Shown here: in pieces, positions 39,257 through 50,600 of the stretch
How positions within the stretch are numbered: position 1 is the stretch's first letter
How the letters are laid out: each line of letters starts with the position of its first letter
From: Mycteria americana
Lineage: Eukaryota > Chordata > Aves > Ciconiiformes > Ciconiidae
Reading direction: 5' to 3'
Length of the DNA: 64,000 nucleotides
NCBI RefSeq assembly: GCF_035582795.1
Contig: NC_134366.1
Coordinates: forward strand, 30,675,661-30,739,660
Notes under the pieces: generated by a model
Told to the model about the DNA's origin: nothing
Seen by the model: only the letters and a program-made list of their open reading frames with translations
Database searches by the model: none
Program-made: the position numbers and the translations under genes

Positions 39257-42200
39257 CTAGGAAAGAGGGGAAAAAAAAAATTGAGTAAGAAGCTCGACTA
39301 TCCATTTTCCATGGTATTTACTAAAAAACATGCATCATTTGAACTAACGTCAGGAAACTGAAATCATAGTTTGAGTCTGTACACTAGAAAATAATAAGTA
39401 AATTAAAAAAAACTTTGAAGAGCAGCAACTTTTTAATAGTCTTCATTCTGCATACAGTATTAGAAACTCTGCATTTAAAATGAGGCAGTGCTTGTGCCTA
39501 CAACTGCAGAAAACCCACAGGATCTCTTCTTTAATCCCGAGAATTAAAAGTCCAGTCACAGGAAGTTCTTACAGTACTGCTGAGTTTATCCTTTCTGGCC
39601 AAAAATCTATGTGCTTCTGTATACTGAAGACAACATCTAGCTTGCCAAGTGGCACAAAACATGGTGTACGTGAACAGATAGTGTCACAAGGGAACATTTA
39701 GAGCAGTGCTGCAAAAGCCAAGTTTGGTTTACATAGCTGCATCTAGAACTGCAAGGTATGACAAGGAGGAAGGAAAGTAAGAACAGATCCTTTTGCTCTC
39801 TCAGGTTATATTGATAAAGTTGGATCCCATTACAAGCAATTAAAACCAGCCCAAATAGTCACCAAGGACAATGAATTTATAGACTAAAAGCATATTTTGG
39901 CACCCTAGCCTGACTTGGCATCAAGCATGTGATGCTATAGCTTTTCTTTAAAAAAAAAAAAAAAAAAAAAGTAAGAAATAGTTATCTATTAGCTTGATTA
40001 TTTTTAGTTATGCCCAAATTTAATTTTTTCTTTTTTTTTAACTTCCTCAGAGAAAACAAAACAGCCTACAGCACATTCAAATTACAGCTTTCTGTGCAAC
40101 TCCTACAGTAATGATCAGGTCTTCAACACTTTTCTTCAGGAAGACTGAAGAAGTTGATATGACAAACAGAAGTTTACAAAAGAAAAACGATTTCATCAAA
40201 AGCTAAAACTTGTTATATCAGAGCTTTTTACTAAACAGCCATCCTCAATTTAGAGTATCTGCCCTTCCATTTCCCACAGTGCAGATTTGGAAAAAAAATT
40301 CCCAATGATACACACACCCAAATATGGTAAACCCTGAGGTTGTGTTTGCATGCTAAGACACAAGGGGAATGCTACACAAGGCATGCACTCATTAAAAGAA
40401 TTTGTGCTGTGCACTATGTTGAATTTGCCTCTTAGATATTCAAGAAACAGCCAACGTTCCAGGAGCAGCAATGAAAACAAAGTATTATGTTCTTCCTGGA
40501 CCTTTAAGAGAAACGCAACATATTTTATTTTAGAGTGTGGGGGGATTTTTGTTTATTTCAATGATTGGAATAGTAAGATATGATACTGAACAGACACTAG
40601 CTTTGAAAATATAGTAGGTTTGGTTTTTTAGCAGCTTGAGGATAATCTTAAAATATTCTTAACAGGAATCTACTAAAATACCACTTTAGTAAAACATGAT
40701 AAAAACATGATTTAAACATGATTTCTGTAAACTACTAAATGTTTTACACATCTTTGCATGCTTCCTCATTAGTTCAATGAAGTAACTCGAATATTACTTA
40801 AAGAACATTTCTATTGCATCCAGTTACAGACAATTGTTTTGTTTTCAAACAATCAACTGTAGAACTAAATTAGTGTTTAACATAAACACTGCCATTTTCC
40901 TGCTTTGCTTCTCATGAGTAGAGGCCAACAGTTTAGAGCTTAGAAAGCTTTAGTTCAGAACTTACAAGGTTTTGTCCTTCTTTCTGTAGTTTATTTCCAA
41001 GTATTATGAGCTAGTATATTTTTCCTCTCACATACAATTCCTCTTTTTCTTACAGTGCAATGTATATGACTGCTTCCATATAGACTCCTTTCATCCCATT
41101 ATCAACCAGCTCTAGGGAAGTTTTAAATCTCAAAGTCAGCTCTGTCTACTCTGAGTTCTAGAGACAAATGAATATTGCTGAGCAGAGGAAATGCATCACT
41201 CATTCAGCTACTTTCCGATATACTCAAGCATCATAAAGCAGTAGGCTACACCTTTGATATTATGTTTCCTAAAAATCTGCATATTTTATTTTACCTTGTA
41301 CTGGTCACTGGGAGACAGTTTGTTCCAAGGTTCTGGATTATTTTTCTTATCCCAGCTATTGAGAGAAAAGCAAAACACAAAAACATATTAAGAGAATCAC
41401 ACTACCTTCAAAATAAGTAAAATTTTTATGTATACTGTGGTTACTAGGCCACAAAGAATCACCCATCCAAACAAGTTTCCACAGAAAGAGACAAAGTCCT
41501 TTGTCAGCAGTCTCTAAATTTCATATGGTAAACAAACAAGTCTCCAAATTAAGGAAATCTCCACACACTTAGTATCAGTGATGTTGGAGCAAGACATTAA
41601 GGTCTCCAGAAACATAAATACCAAGGCAGTGAAGTTTACTTTAATATACGCAGCAAGAGGACTGGGCGCTGTGAATTATTTTATACATACCAGACATCAG
41701 GGTTGAACACTGCCAAACGCATGAGATACAGGGCTGCACCAACACCTCCAGATCCAATGATCAAAAACAGAGGAATCAACTAGAATAAAAAAAAGAAGTC
41801 ATACCACAATATAACAAAGTAGTATCATTACATAGCATTTCTGACTACAGCAATGACAAACCAAAGAACAAGCTCACATACTTTGAGCCATAATGCATGG
41901 CCATCTAAAACCCTGACATAAGCTCCCTGTGTGCAGGACATCCCTGGAGTCAGAGACAAAACTAGCAGCTACGAAAAGACAGACGTAAAAAAACCACGGC
42001 TACATGCAGGACAACCAAACGTCCCGTAACAGCACAGTTCTGAGAATCAAACATCAGTCCCTCCACCGACCAAAACAGCCCCTACCATCTTTATCCCGAT
42101 CATAAAAGAAGAAAATGGGGGGGTGGGGGGAGGTGTGCAGAGAAAGAGACGAGCAAGAAAAATGGAAGAGCCACCTTGAGCCTTGCTGCTGCAGCATGAG

Positions 42201-42490
42201 AAAAGCCCACACATACTGGAGGAATAAGGGGACCTGACCATGTCTCACCGATCAGCCCTGAGCTGCCCACACGCCGTCAGCCCCAGCCCACTCGAGGGGC
42301 CGGGCACACAGAAGGGCGAGGAGGGGGCGACGGCGGGGCCGGGGGCACCGACCGCCAGCAGGGGAGGGCGCAGGGAGGGGGCGGCGGCCCGCCGGGGCCG
42401 AGGCGCCGCAGCCCCCGCGCCGACAGGGCACTGCCGCCGGGTACTCACGCTGGGGTGCTTCCTGGCGTGGCTGACCATAACGCGAAACAT
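39200..42490 (-). CDS. NDUFA4: NDUFA4 / COXFA4, cytochrome c oxidase associated subunit (4 coding exons)
   Basis: The coding sequence is the minus-strand join of 42490-42449, 41779-41691, 41355-41295 and 39256-39200: 249 nt, 82 codons plus TGA. The product starts [15 protein letters not shown] hydrophobic single membrane segment follows (about residues 15-37, [12 protein letters not shown] then ALYLMRL), then the family signature [25 protein letters not shown], and the C-terminus [13 protein letters not shown]. The length matches the family (81-82 residues in mammals from memory). The protein is a small inner-membrane mitochondrial subunit, first assigned to complex I and now regarded as part of cytochrome c oxidase (complex IV). 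Introns are 669, 335 and 2038 nt, all GT-AG, with phases 0, 2 and 0. NDUFA4L2 is less likely: it has a longer, different N-terminus and lacks the FYSVNVDYS stretch. The frame is open, so this is an intact gene and not a retrocopy. Confidence 0.96.
39950..39970. repeat. A21 homopolymer in NDUFA4 intron 3
   Basis: An uninterrupted run of 21 A on the plus strand (T21 in NDUFA4 sense) lies about 700 nt into the intron from its 3' end. No clear retroposed body precedes it, so it is recorded as a simple repeat and not as a retroposon tail. Confidence 0.9.
41295..41355 (-). CDS. NDUFA4: NDUFA4 coding exon 3
   Basis: This 61-nt exon follows an acceptor ending CAATAG and precedes a GTAAAA donor. Its first base completes the split Cys codon. 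It then encodes [12 protein letters not shown] and LSPSDQYK, the most conserved stretch of the NDUFA4 family. It has one residue more than human NDUFA4 at WD(R/K)KNN, as in mouse and NDUFA4L2 from memory. Confidence 0.95.
41691..41779 (-). CDS. NDUFA4: NDUFA4 coding exon 2 (transmembrane segment)
   Basis: This 89-nt exon lies between a pyrimidine-rich acceptor ending TTCTAG (just above 41779) and a GTATGT donor (just below 41691). It encodes [24 protein letters not shown] and FNPDV, which form the single membrane helix and the start of the conserved NPDV motif. It ends with two bases of a Cys codon (phase 2), completed by exon 3. Confidence 0.95.
42449..42490 (-). CDS. NDUFA4: NDUFA4 coding exon 1
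   Basis: This exon encodes 14 residues, [14 protein letters not shown], and ends in phase 0 at a strong donor (GTGAGTAC, minus strand, immediately below 42449). The start codon (complement of 42488-42490) sits in GCCGCCATG, a near-ideal Kozak context. Open frame continues into the intron, but no family member has such an extension and the donor is strong. The 5' UTR extends upward from 42491; its exact start cannot be seen. Confidence 0.95.
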
Positions 42491-42496
42491 GGCGGC
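42486..42496 (+). promoter_or_regulatory. YY1-like motif over the NDUFA4 start codon
   Basis: The plus strand reads AACATGGCGGC, which is close to the YY1 core (AANATGGCGGC). It overlaps the NDUFA4 ATG on the other strand. This orientation and overlap with the start codon recurs in nuclear genes for mitochondrial and ribosomal proteins. It may also simply reflect the Kozak sequence GCCGCCATG. Confidence 0.5.
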
Positions 42497-42567
42497 AGCG
42501 GGCGCAGCCGAAGGTCTCGCTCTCTACCAGGCTCCGAAGCCCGTCCTCCCCCTTCAGCCGCCGAGGC

Positions 42568-42572
42568 CCAAT
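42568..42572 (+). promoter_or_regulatory. Inverted CCAAT box upstream of NDUFA4
   Basis: CCAAT lies on the plus strand, so it is inverted (ATTGG) relative to NDUFA4, 78 bp upstream of the start codon in the CpG island. An inverted CCAAT close to the start site is typical of NF-Y-driven TATA-less promoters. The assignment rests on motif and position only. Confidence 0.5.
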
Positions 42573-45500
42573 GTCACCCGAGGCCCCCGGCGCGGCAGGT
42601 GCCCGCCGCCGCAGCCCGGATGTAGCGGCTCCGGCGTTTGCCTGTTCGCCCTCCGCCGCGGCACCCCCGGCCGGCGCCCCGCCGCGACGCCCCGCGCCGA
42701 AACCGCCCAGCGCCCCGGGCCTCGCGCCTCCCGCGCTCGCGCGGCCCCCGGCCGGCCAGCCGGCAGCGCGGCCCGGCGCGCAGGCACCTCCCCGGGCACC
42801 CCGCGCCCGCTCCGCGGCGGGGAGCCGAGCAGGCGCCAACGGCGCCTCGCCCCGCCCGCTGGTGAGAGCGGCGTGGGCAGCGGCTCCGCGGAGGGCAGCG
42901 GGGAGGCGCGGCGGGCAGCGCGCGAGGAGCTTCCAACGGCCGGCGCGGCGGCTGAGGGCCGCCCGCCTTCCCTGCTCGGCGCTTCCCTCTCACACTGCCT
43001 TCGCGCCTCTGCCACGCAGACGGGGGCCAGGAGCCGCCGCAGCCTTCCCGACAGGCGCCTGCCCTCTCCTCGGTGGTGAGGGGACTGCTTTGAAGGTGTG
43101 CGGCGGCGTGTGGGTGCACAGGCGCACCCCTGCGTTCGCCTTCTCTGCGAGGCAAACCTCACTGGGGAGGTCTGTCTTTGCCATCACCCGGGTTAAATGT
43201 TGAGGGGGTGGTTTAAAGGTGAGACAAGAGAGTTAGGGTTTCATTGTCTTGAAAAATATAAAAGAGTGAAATTCATCGTAAAACTGCCAAGCTAATTACT
43301 CCGCTACAGTCAGGGTGGCAACAGTTGGGTGCATACGCAGTGTTGAGGGAGACCTTTGATTTTCCAATTCAACGTACACGTGATACACAATGAAAAAAAT
43401 ATCTTTGGCAGAGAGGTTTATAGTGAAATGTTACATATTTTGGCCAAGGCTGGGTAGGATTTCATTATTTTTCCTGTTAGGTAATTCTAAATGAGCAATG
43501 GAGCTACTTACTGCATAATACTAAGCTAGTCCAAGTGCCTTCCTAGTTTGGTCTCCATTGCTGTATATCTTACGTAGAATGGGAACCTAATGCCTATCCT
43601 TGGGTAGGATCACCAGTCACTTTGATGTATGATTTCTTTCACAAAAAAGTAATCCAAAAGGTAAGTTTGTACCCAGTCATTAAGAAACTCATGTTTAGGT
43701 AGAGGGAATACCAGCATGCTACTAACCTAAGACAAAAAGAGTCCCTTTCCTAGGTTAGAAGCAGAATAACTTTACATGGATGCTAATGGTTTGTGTGGAT
43801 GTATATCAAGGTAAAATTTTGAAGTAAAAACAATGAAATGACAGCAAATGTATTTAAGCAAACAGATGTCTTTTATTTCACTTACTAGTTCCACAGACTG
43901 GCTTCTGCATATGTTCAAGAATTGTCTCAAATTGTCCTTGTCACAATAAAGTCTGCAAGAAATCTCATGATTCCTTGCTTATCATTCCGTAATCCAATGC
44001 TTTTCAGTTTGTCAGAGCCAGTTTAATCTGGCTAACAGATTACCATGGACAAGACAAAAAGGCTGGCCATATTCAGTAACTTGTACAGATACATTTGACA
44101 AGTCATTGGATGACACCACAAAAATTATAACCTGTTTTCTTTGGAGCAATGCAATCCTATTACTCGTCTCCCTCATTTGTTTCAGAGTTGATGAACAGAA
44201 AGGAGCGTAGTTACAGTGCTCCAAGATTCCGTTAACTGTTTCAGTATACATTATGCAGTGGGGACAGTATTTTTTTCAGTTTTTCCAATTAAAAGAGAAA
44301 TTTGTCCATGCAGTTAAAAGTATTGAAAATAATAGTATTGCTGCTATTTCTTTTATAAGAGAGAAATACCTGAAACCTCCAAGGGTAACCTGGAAGGTAA
44401 CGCTGCTCACCCTCTGGTACAGTAACTGAACTTTTGCCCATATATTTGGATCACAGGAAATACTGGTTGCCAAAGCAGCTGCAGGATAACCAGGGACAGA
44501 CCAAAAGGTAGATGGATAGCCAGTAACCATGTGGGGCTGCTCAGCAAAACTCAGCTCAGAATGAAACAATCTGCTTTCTTCTGCACAGTCAACATAAGGC
44601 TAAGTGGCAGAAATTCAGAGACTTTGAGTAGCCTGTTTCTACGCTACTAAGGGAAGACCGTCAGGGATACATTATTTCCACTAGGCATGTCTTGGGCACC
44701 TATTTTTAGGAAATACATAATGGGTTTTATATGCTTCTCAGTATATTTTTTTTTCCAATGATTTATACTTTTGCTGGCTGCTTGTGCTTTTATGCATTCA
44801 AACAGAGGCATAGTACCTGATCAATTTGCAAAATTCGTCATGCATTTTATGGGCTTTCATAAATTTTAACCATTGCATACATCAACTTTTATTGCCTGGG
44901 CCTGTATGGCTCAGCTGGTTCATTGTTCATATACATGTCTTATTATTTATGTTACTTGGACTTTTGTGTATGTTAATGAATTTTATAGACAAAAAAATTA
45001 AACTGTGAAAACAAGCAGAAAACAGATTTTTTTCATGATAATTTTAGAAATCGTGAGTTAATATTCTTCAGGTACACCCAGTGCAAGCATCGCTAAAAAT
45101 GCAATCTCTCAATTGCTTGGCTTGGTGAAATTCTGAGTATAAACTCAAGCCACCTCATGGCATCTTGATGGTGGATCCATGGTTCCTAGAAATACATACT
45201 TAGCTGTGTGTTTGTGTGCTTGAACTATGCTATAGTTATATAAATTGTATGTGTTAATTTATAGTAATGCTGTCAATATATTGGCCATACTTGAAGACTA
45301 ACAATTTTCTATTACTCATCAAGAATCCATCCATTCCCTTAAAGAGCGTGAACGCTAGATAATGGTAGAGAATTTTACCATTCTTACCTGTTGCTTAGCT
45401 ACTCAAGCTGGAAGTATTTATTTCCTCTTAAAGTTTGGTGTCTTTGTGTTCACACCTGACAATTAAATTTATGATACTTTAGTTAGACTAGCCACTTCTT

Positions 45501-46397
45501 TTATTCTGAGTAAAGTTATTTTTGTGTAGGTTTCTGCTTTTTAAATAAGTGAATCCATAAATCCTTCAGGTATTTTGGCAAGGTTTTGTGATGAACCGGT
45601 CCATTAAGAACTGAAGGGATAGATTTGCAGTAGTGTTCAGCACTGCTGAAAATCAAGTCCTCGGGTTATTCCGGTGCTTTATCATTTATTTTTTCCTCTT
45701 TTCTTTTGTTCTCTTGTACAGCCTCACCTCATGCCTTCTGTCTCTCCCTTGTCCTTCTTTGATTGCTATCATATCTTGTTCCTACCCTTAGGCTCATTTG
45801 AGCTTTTGGTTTCAGAAACTTTTCTTCTATTCCAGACGCTTTGTTTTCATGTTTGGTGGCATTCTGGTTTCTAAAGCCTTTCTTCCCTAAACCTTACTTG
45901 TTATTATGAATCATATAGCCACAGATTTCTACTCTGTTTAACATCAGTTATGGTGTGCTTCTTTTTTTAATATTAAAAGCAATCAACTTTAGCCACAGAT
46001 ATAATCATGTCTGATGTCCTGAAGAACAGGAATATGAAGTCATAATAAAATCAGAGGTTATTTGAAGAATTGCACTCTTAAGGTTTGATGGAGTCAGTCG
46101 ATTAAAAAAAAATCAACAGAGACATAATTATAGTCACTTTGAAGTTACATATTTTAATTGGAGGAAAATAGGAAGGAAAGACTGCTAGATTTGGAGATGT
46201 TCCAGTTGATCACAGATCAAGAAACTGAATTCATTGTGAACTGTCCTATATCATCAAGGACATTTCTCTGTTAATTGGAACAATGTATAAAGGATTTTCT
46301 GTAGGACATACCAGTTTTTGCAAAAAGGCAAAGACTTTTAAAAATAATTCTTAGCAGAGAAAAGAACTTCTAGGACAGCAAAATCTATTTAAAAACT

Positions 46398-46475
46398 GAA
46401 AAAAAAAAAGTAAAAATGTAACAAAAAGTAACAAAAATGTAACAAAAAGTAACAAAAAAGTAAAAATGCAACAAA
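46398..46475. repeat. A-rich tandem repeat, about 21-bp period
   Basis: The unit ATGTAACAAAAAGTAACAAAA occurs about twice in tandem, with partial units on both sides, after an A-run. On the minus strand it reads LLLFVTF repeatedly, which produces a false hydrophobic open frame at 46351-46650. Confidence 0.85.
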
Positions 46476-47661
46476 CCCACAGGGATTTTTGTGATTTTTT
46501 TTGTGGATTGCGATTTTTTTTTTTTAATGCCTTCTTGTTCCCATTTGTATGTCTGTTCCCTCTGTTGTATGTCCTTCTATTCCTTTCTCTGCACTTAGCG
46601 GGGGCAACAGCAGAACAGGATATATGTATGCACACCCCTGCCAAGCCCATTTGGAGTAGTATGTTTACATCTTCCTTAAAGTGTGACTTACATTTGGTTT
46701 TAACACTGTGAAATGGAGTGGCTGCATATTCTATTCTTGCATCCCTCGTCTAAGGGCAGTAAGGGAACTTAGGGGACTGAGGTGGATGTGTAGGGGCAGT
46801 AACATTGCAATAGAGCATCTTGTAATAACATCTTCCATTAAGTGTAAACATTGAAAGTATTATAACAGTTCTGAAAAAAAAAAGTAAGAATTTCAGTATG
46901 TTACAGGTAGTTAAGTCAAATGTTATGTTTACAAAGAGAAAAATTTGAAAGAAAAAATTACAGATATAGACCAGATACTTTTTTTAAACTGCAACAAAAA
47001 TATGTGTAGCATTTAAGAGAACTATGGTGAAAGGAAAACAGCTGCTGGAAATCTTGAATACTAACAAATACAAGGGCTATAACAAAGAAGAAATTAATAA
47101 CAAGTCATACTGAAATATATGGTACAGAAATATTCTACTTCTCTCATTTATGTCTGTCAAAAGTATGGGTTGATAAAACTTCTTGTCTCCATACATCCAT
47201 TAAAATAAATAATAATAATCTTAGCATTATAAATAGGTTATTATTTTTTAAGAAAATACACCTGATTTCAGTTGGAATGGGTTTATATAAAGACATGTTA
47301 TGCAGCATAACCTGGTACCAACCATATACGCAAAATTTCTGTTAAATAAGGGTGCTAAAGATCTGAAAAATAAAAAACTCGGTGACAGTGGTTGTTCTCT
47401 TACTAAGAGAAGAATAGTTTTCTAGAGTTTATAAACTGCTCAGCAAGTCAAAGAATAATATTTTAATATAACGACAAAAACTTCTTTTTAGTTCACTTGC
47501 ATTTATGTATACTTATGATTATTAATTTATATTACAAATACAAATTGTGTCCTGGATTTTTACAGTGCTATTTGTAAACTTAAAGATATTAGCCCTAATG
47601 TACAGAACTTTTGTAATATTACACTTTTATTAAGTGTGCAGCTATATAGACTGCTGTAACA

Positions 47662-47685
47662 TTAAAGTAATTATAATTACTTTAA
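47662..47685. repeat. 24-bp perfect palindrome
   Basis: The sequence is identical to its reverse complement over 24 bases, with no spacer, centred between 47673 and 47674. The two halves begin TTAAAGTAATTA, so it presents symmetric TAATTA-type homeodomain cores. No repeat family is recognised around it. Confidence 0.9.
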
Positions 47686-50600
47686 AGCAAGTAAATCCCT
47701 ACTTGAAAATAAAGGCTTTTATTTTAAAATGAAAATAAATTATGCTTTTACACAAAGAGTGAATATGTAAATATGTGCTATTTAGCAAAAGTGAAATGAC
47801 CAGTAATAAAATGAAGCAAGGATTTCCTTAATCTTTCTTTCCTGAAGTTATGCATCTTCTGGCAAAATATGGATGTATTTACAAGTATTTAAAATTTTGT
47901 CCTTGAACATAATTTTTATAAAATACCAGTTCCTCAGCTGTCATAAATTGTTATTGGTGAAACTGCATAATAAAATGTAGAGGCAAGTTCTTTGGTTGTC
48001 CATACAGAGTATAAAAAGAATCATTGGGCAGGACATTTCTTAGCATAAAAATGCTCTTATCCACTCCTTGCATAGAAAACCTATTAAAGTGTATGTTTCA
48101 CAGGGAAGCAGCTGGCTATATGGGTTGCTCATAATGGAATATTGAGGGGTTTTACCTGTCAGTTAACAGATTTAAATCTAGCTCAGTTCAGTCTCTTTAG
48201 AGATTTTGGAGCAGCATGGGCTGAGACAGTGGGAAGCACCTCAGGTGGGAAGCATCCTGCAGGAGCAAGCAAGTTGAAGCACCTGGCACCAGCAAGAGTT
48301 CTTCTTAGCCTACTGAAAATAAAACATTTCAGCTGAAAGACTTCAGTAGTTACGGGTGAAAAACAGAAATAGAAATGTGTAAGAGTAATAAGGCATTCCA
48401 AAATAGATTAAAATATTCAGGTTTTAAATACCAACATTTATAAAATGTATGGGTTTTTTTTTTAAACGTAATAGCATACCGTGACTATTAGGAACAGAAA
48501 GCAAGAAAGAGAATGACATGGCAAAAACAGAACAGCTGAGAATCAAATACTTAAAAGGAACTAAATTGTAGTCCCTGCTTACTCTCTAGGTTCAAGAGAG
48601 CAAATGAAACAACTGGTCTTTATATTTAAAATATATTTTGTTTTAAATTAAATAATCTGCCAAAAGTTAGGATGCAGAAGTACAGGCCCCACGCAGCTTG
48701 CACCTGACTGGAAGGCTTGAACCTGACCAGAAGACCACAAGAAGTTATTGGAGTGATCCCCCTAAAAACTATGCTGATTCAGTGCCCTTCTACAGATAAT
48801 CTCTTTCCTGCAATTGCATCCATAGATGGTATTTCCCTGTAAGCTGCTGTTGTGTTTGATTTGAAAAACCATCTGAACTCTATAAATAAAAGATAAGTTT
48901 AATGGCTCAATCAAAAGTGAAAATCTTTGCTAAAAATGTAAACAGGACTGGTACCTGAACTGTTTTTAACTAGGTGCTGCTTCAACTATTTAACAACTTG
49001 TTAGGGACAAATTAAAACTGCTTCTGTTTCTAATGCCTATAATTGTCTTAAGGCTTTTGATCTTTCATCTTAATACAGGAGGTTAAAGGATGCTTTTTAG
49101 TTTTTGCTATGGAGTAAGGAGAAGCACACTTGAATAATGCTTCCAGGACCATTCTGTGCCATTTCTTTTACATATGCTGGGAAAGAAATAGATAGTCCTT
49201 ACAAGTCCTCTGCTCTGATGATCAAAATTTAAGTTAGCCTTTGGCTAATCTTTTGTTTGCTTATAGTTTTACCAAAGTTTATTCAAATCTCAGCTGATTT
49301 TTCTTATGCTGGGAATCTATGCTGACTGAGACAAGTCATGGATTTCCAGGGCTGGCATGACAATCAGGTTCACGCTAACAAAAACTATTATATTTCATCA
49401 GCTATTGGCTAATTACTTATAAAAATATGATCAGAGTTTGCTTTCTGAATAAAGCTGTTCTCCTTTACCAGAAAAGAATAATTTGGTATTGACAGCCCTT
49501 TCCAGGACATTGCTGCTTAGAAGAAACTGACGCAGCTGCCACAGGAGTGACTCAAGCAGACAGTCTGGGAACAGAGCAAGCTGCTTATAAGCAGCTTCTG
49601 AAATGTAAAAATAAGGAAAAAAAAAAGTGTAATTGACTGTGCAACAGCTGTAAGGAATGATATATGAGACCTCACGTTCACTATGTATTCCAAACATTAA
49701 AGAGAACAATACAATGTTAACAAAGAAACATGAAAACAGCATATGTTTACAAAGTATAGTCTTATTGCTGTGCCATTATCTGCACAAGCTGTGTCAACAA
49801 AGGATTACACAGTTAGAAAAGTATAAATAGATTTTGTATTCTAATTTATTTTTCTGTATTTTTTTCTTTAATGGAGAATGTTGGTATTTTAATGGAAACA
49901 CAATTTATAGAAAGAATAAGGCTCCCAAATCTAACAGTTTCAATAAGCCAAAACTTGTTCTCATTTAAGACAGTGACAGAGCCTTTAGAGGACAGGATTA
50001 GACATAACTCTGATCAAGCTATTTTCCACAAACCTAGGCTGGAGAAAATCTCATCTGTCTTCCACTAACATGAGTCGTACGCTTTTGTTTTCTTTATGGA
50101 AAGGGTAAAGAGGAATTCTTGCCATTTATGAACTGGAGGACAGATACTGCTGTTCTAGAAGTAAGAATATTATTCATGTACTTTCCAGAGAAAACATTAT
50201 TTCCCTCTCTTTTCTGCTGTAGTTTTTAGAGGAAGGTTAATGTTTGCAAAGTAGAAACGTCTACTGAATAGAAATTGAAAAGAATGTTTTTCAGGTAGTT
50301 TAGAAATCCCATATGTTTTATGCATTGCAGAGAGAAGAGACACGTCAATCCAGCTGCTGATACCAGATGACAGAACTACTGTTGATTACTTTAGGAGTCT
50401 TTGAATTATGTTGCAGATCCTGTCACTGTTGGGTAGTACAGAGCTGTCTGAAAAGCATGAATGTGGAGTGTGTTTTGCTTGTGTTTCAGTGAATGACAGT
50501 GCTGTGGGGGCAATACATTTCACAAAACTTTAGAAATGCAAAAGGTAGGCGTTTAGTTTAAGCAAGTCTACCTTCTGAAATCAGTAGAAAGACACAGGCG

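Larger units (their letters stand above)
42240..43200. promoter_or_regulatory. CpG island, NDUFA4 promoter
   Basis: A block of very GC- and CpG-rich DNA rises abruptly out of AT-rich surroundings and covers NDUFA4 exon 1, its donor and about 700 bp upstream. It fits a housekeeping, TATA-less promoter for a nuclear-encoded mitochondrial subunit. The island extends far more to the upstream side than to the gene side, so divergent transcription is possible. Open frames of up to 279 codons in several overlapping frames here are a by-product of GC richness and the scarcity of stop codons, not genes. Confidence 0.9.

Noticed and set aside
39950-39970. A21 run as the tail of a retrocopy in NDUFA4 intron 3
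   Set aside because: No gene-like or SINE-like body and no flanking duplication was found beside the run.
42245-42490. 81-codon continuous frame from the NDUFA4 ATG through intron 1
   Set aside because: Only the first 14 codons match NDUFA4. A strong donor follows, and exons 2-4 complete the protein.
42240-43203. Long open frames (up to 279 codons) on both strands in the CpG island
   Set aside because: Five or more overlapping frames are open at once, the peptides are Ala/Arg/Pro/Gly-rich with no domain, and the region is a promoter island where stop codons are rare.
46351-46711. Hydrophobic open frames that look like a membrane protein
   Set aside because: They are translations of an A/T-rich tandem repeat and homopolymer runs.
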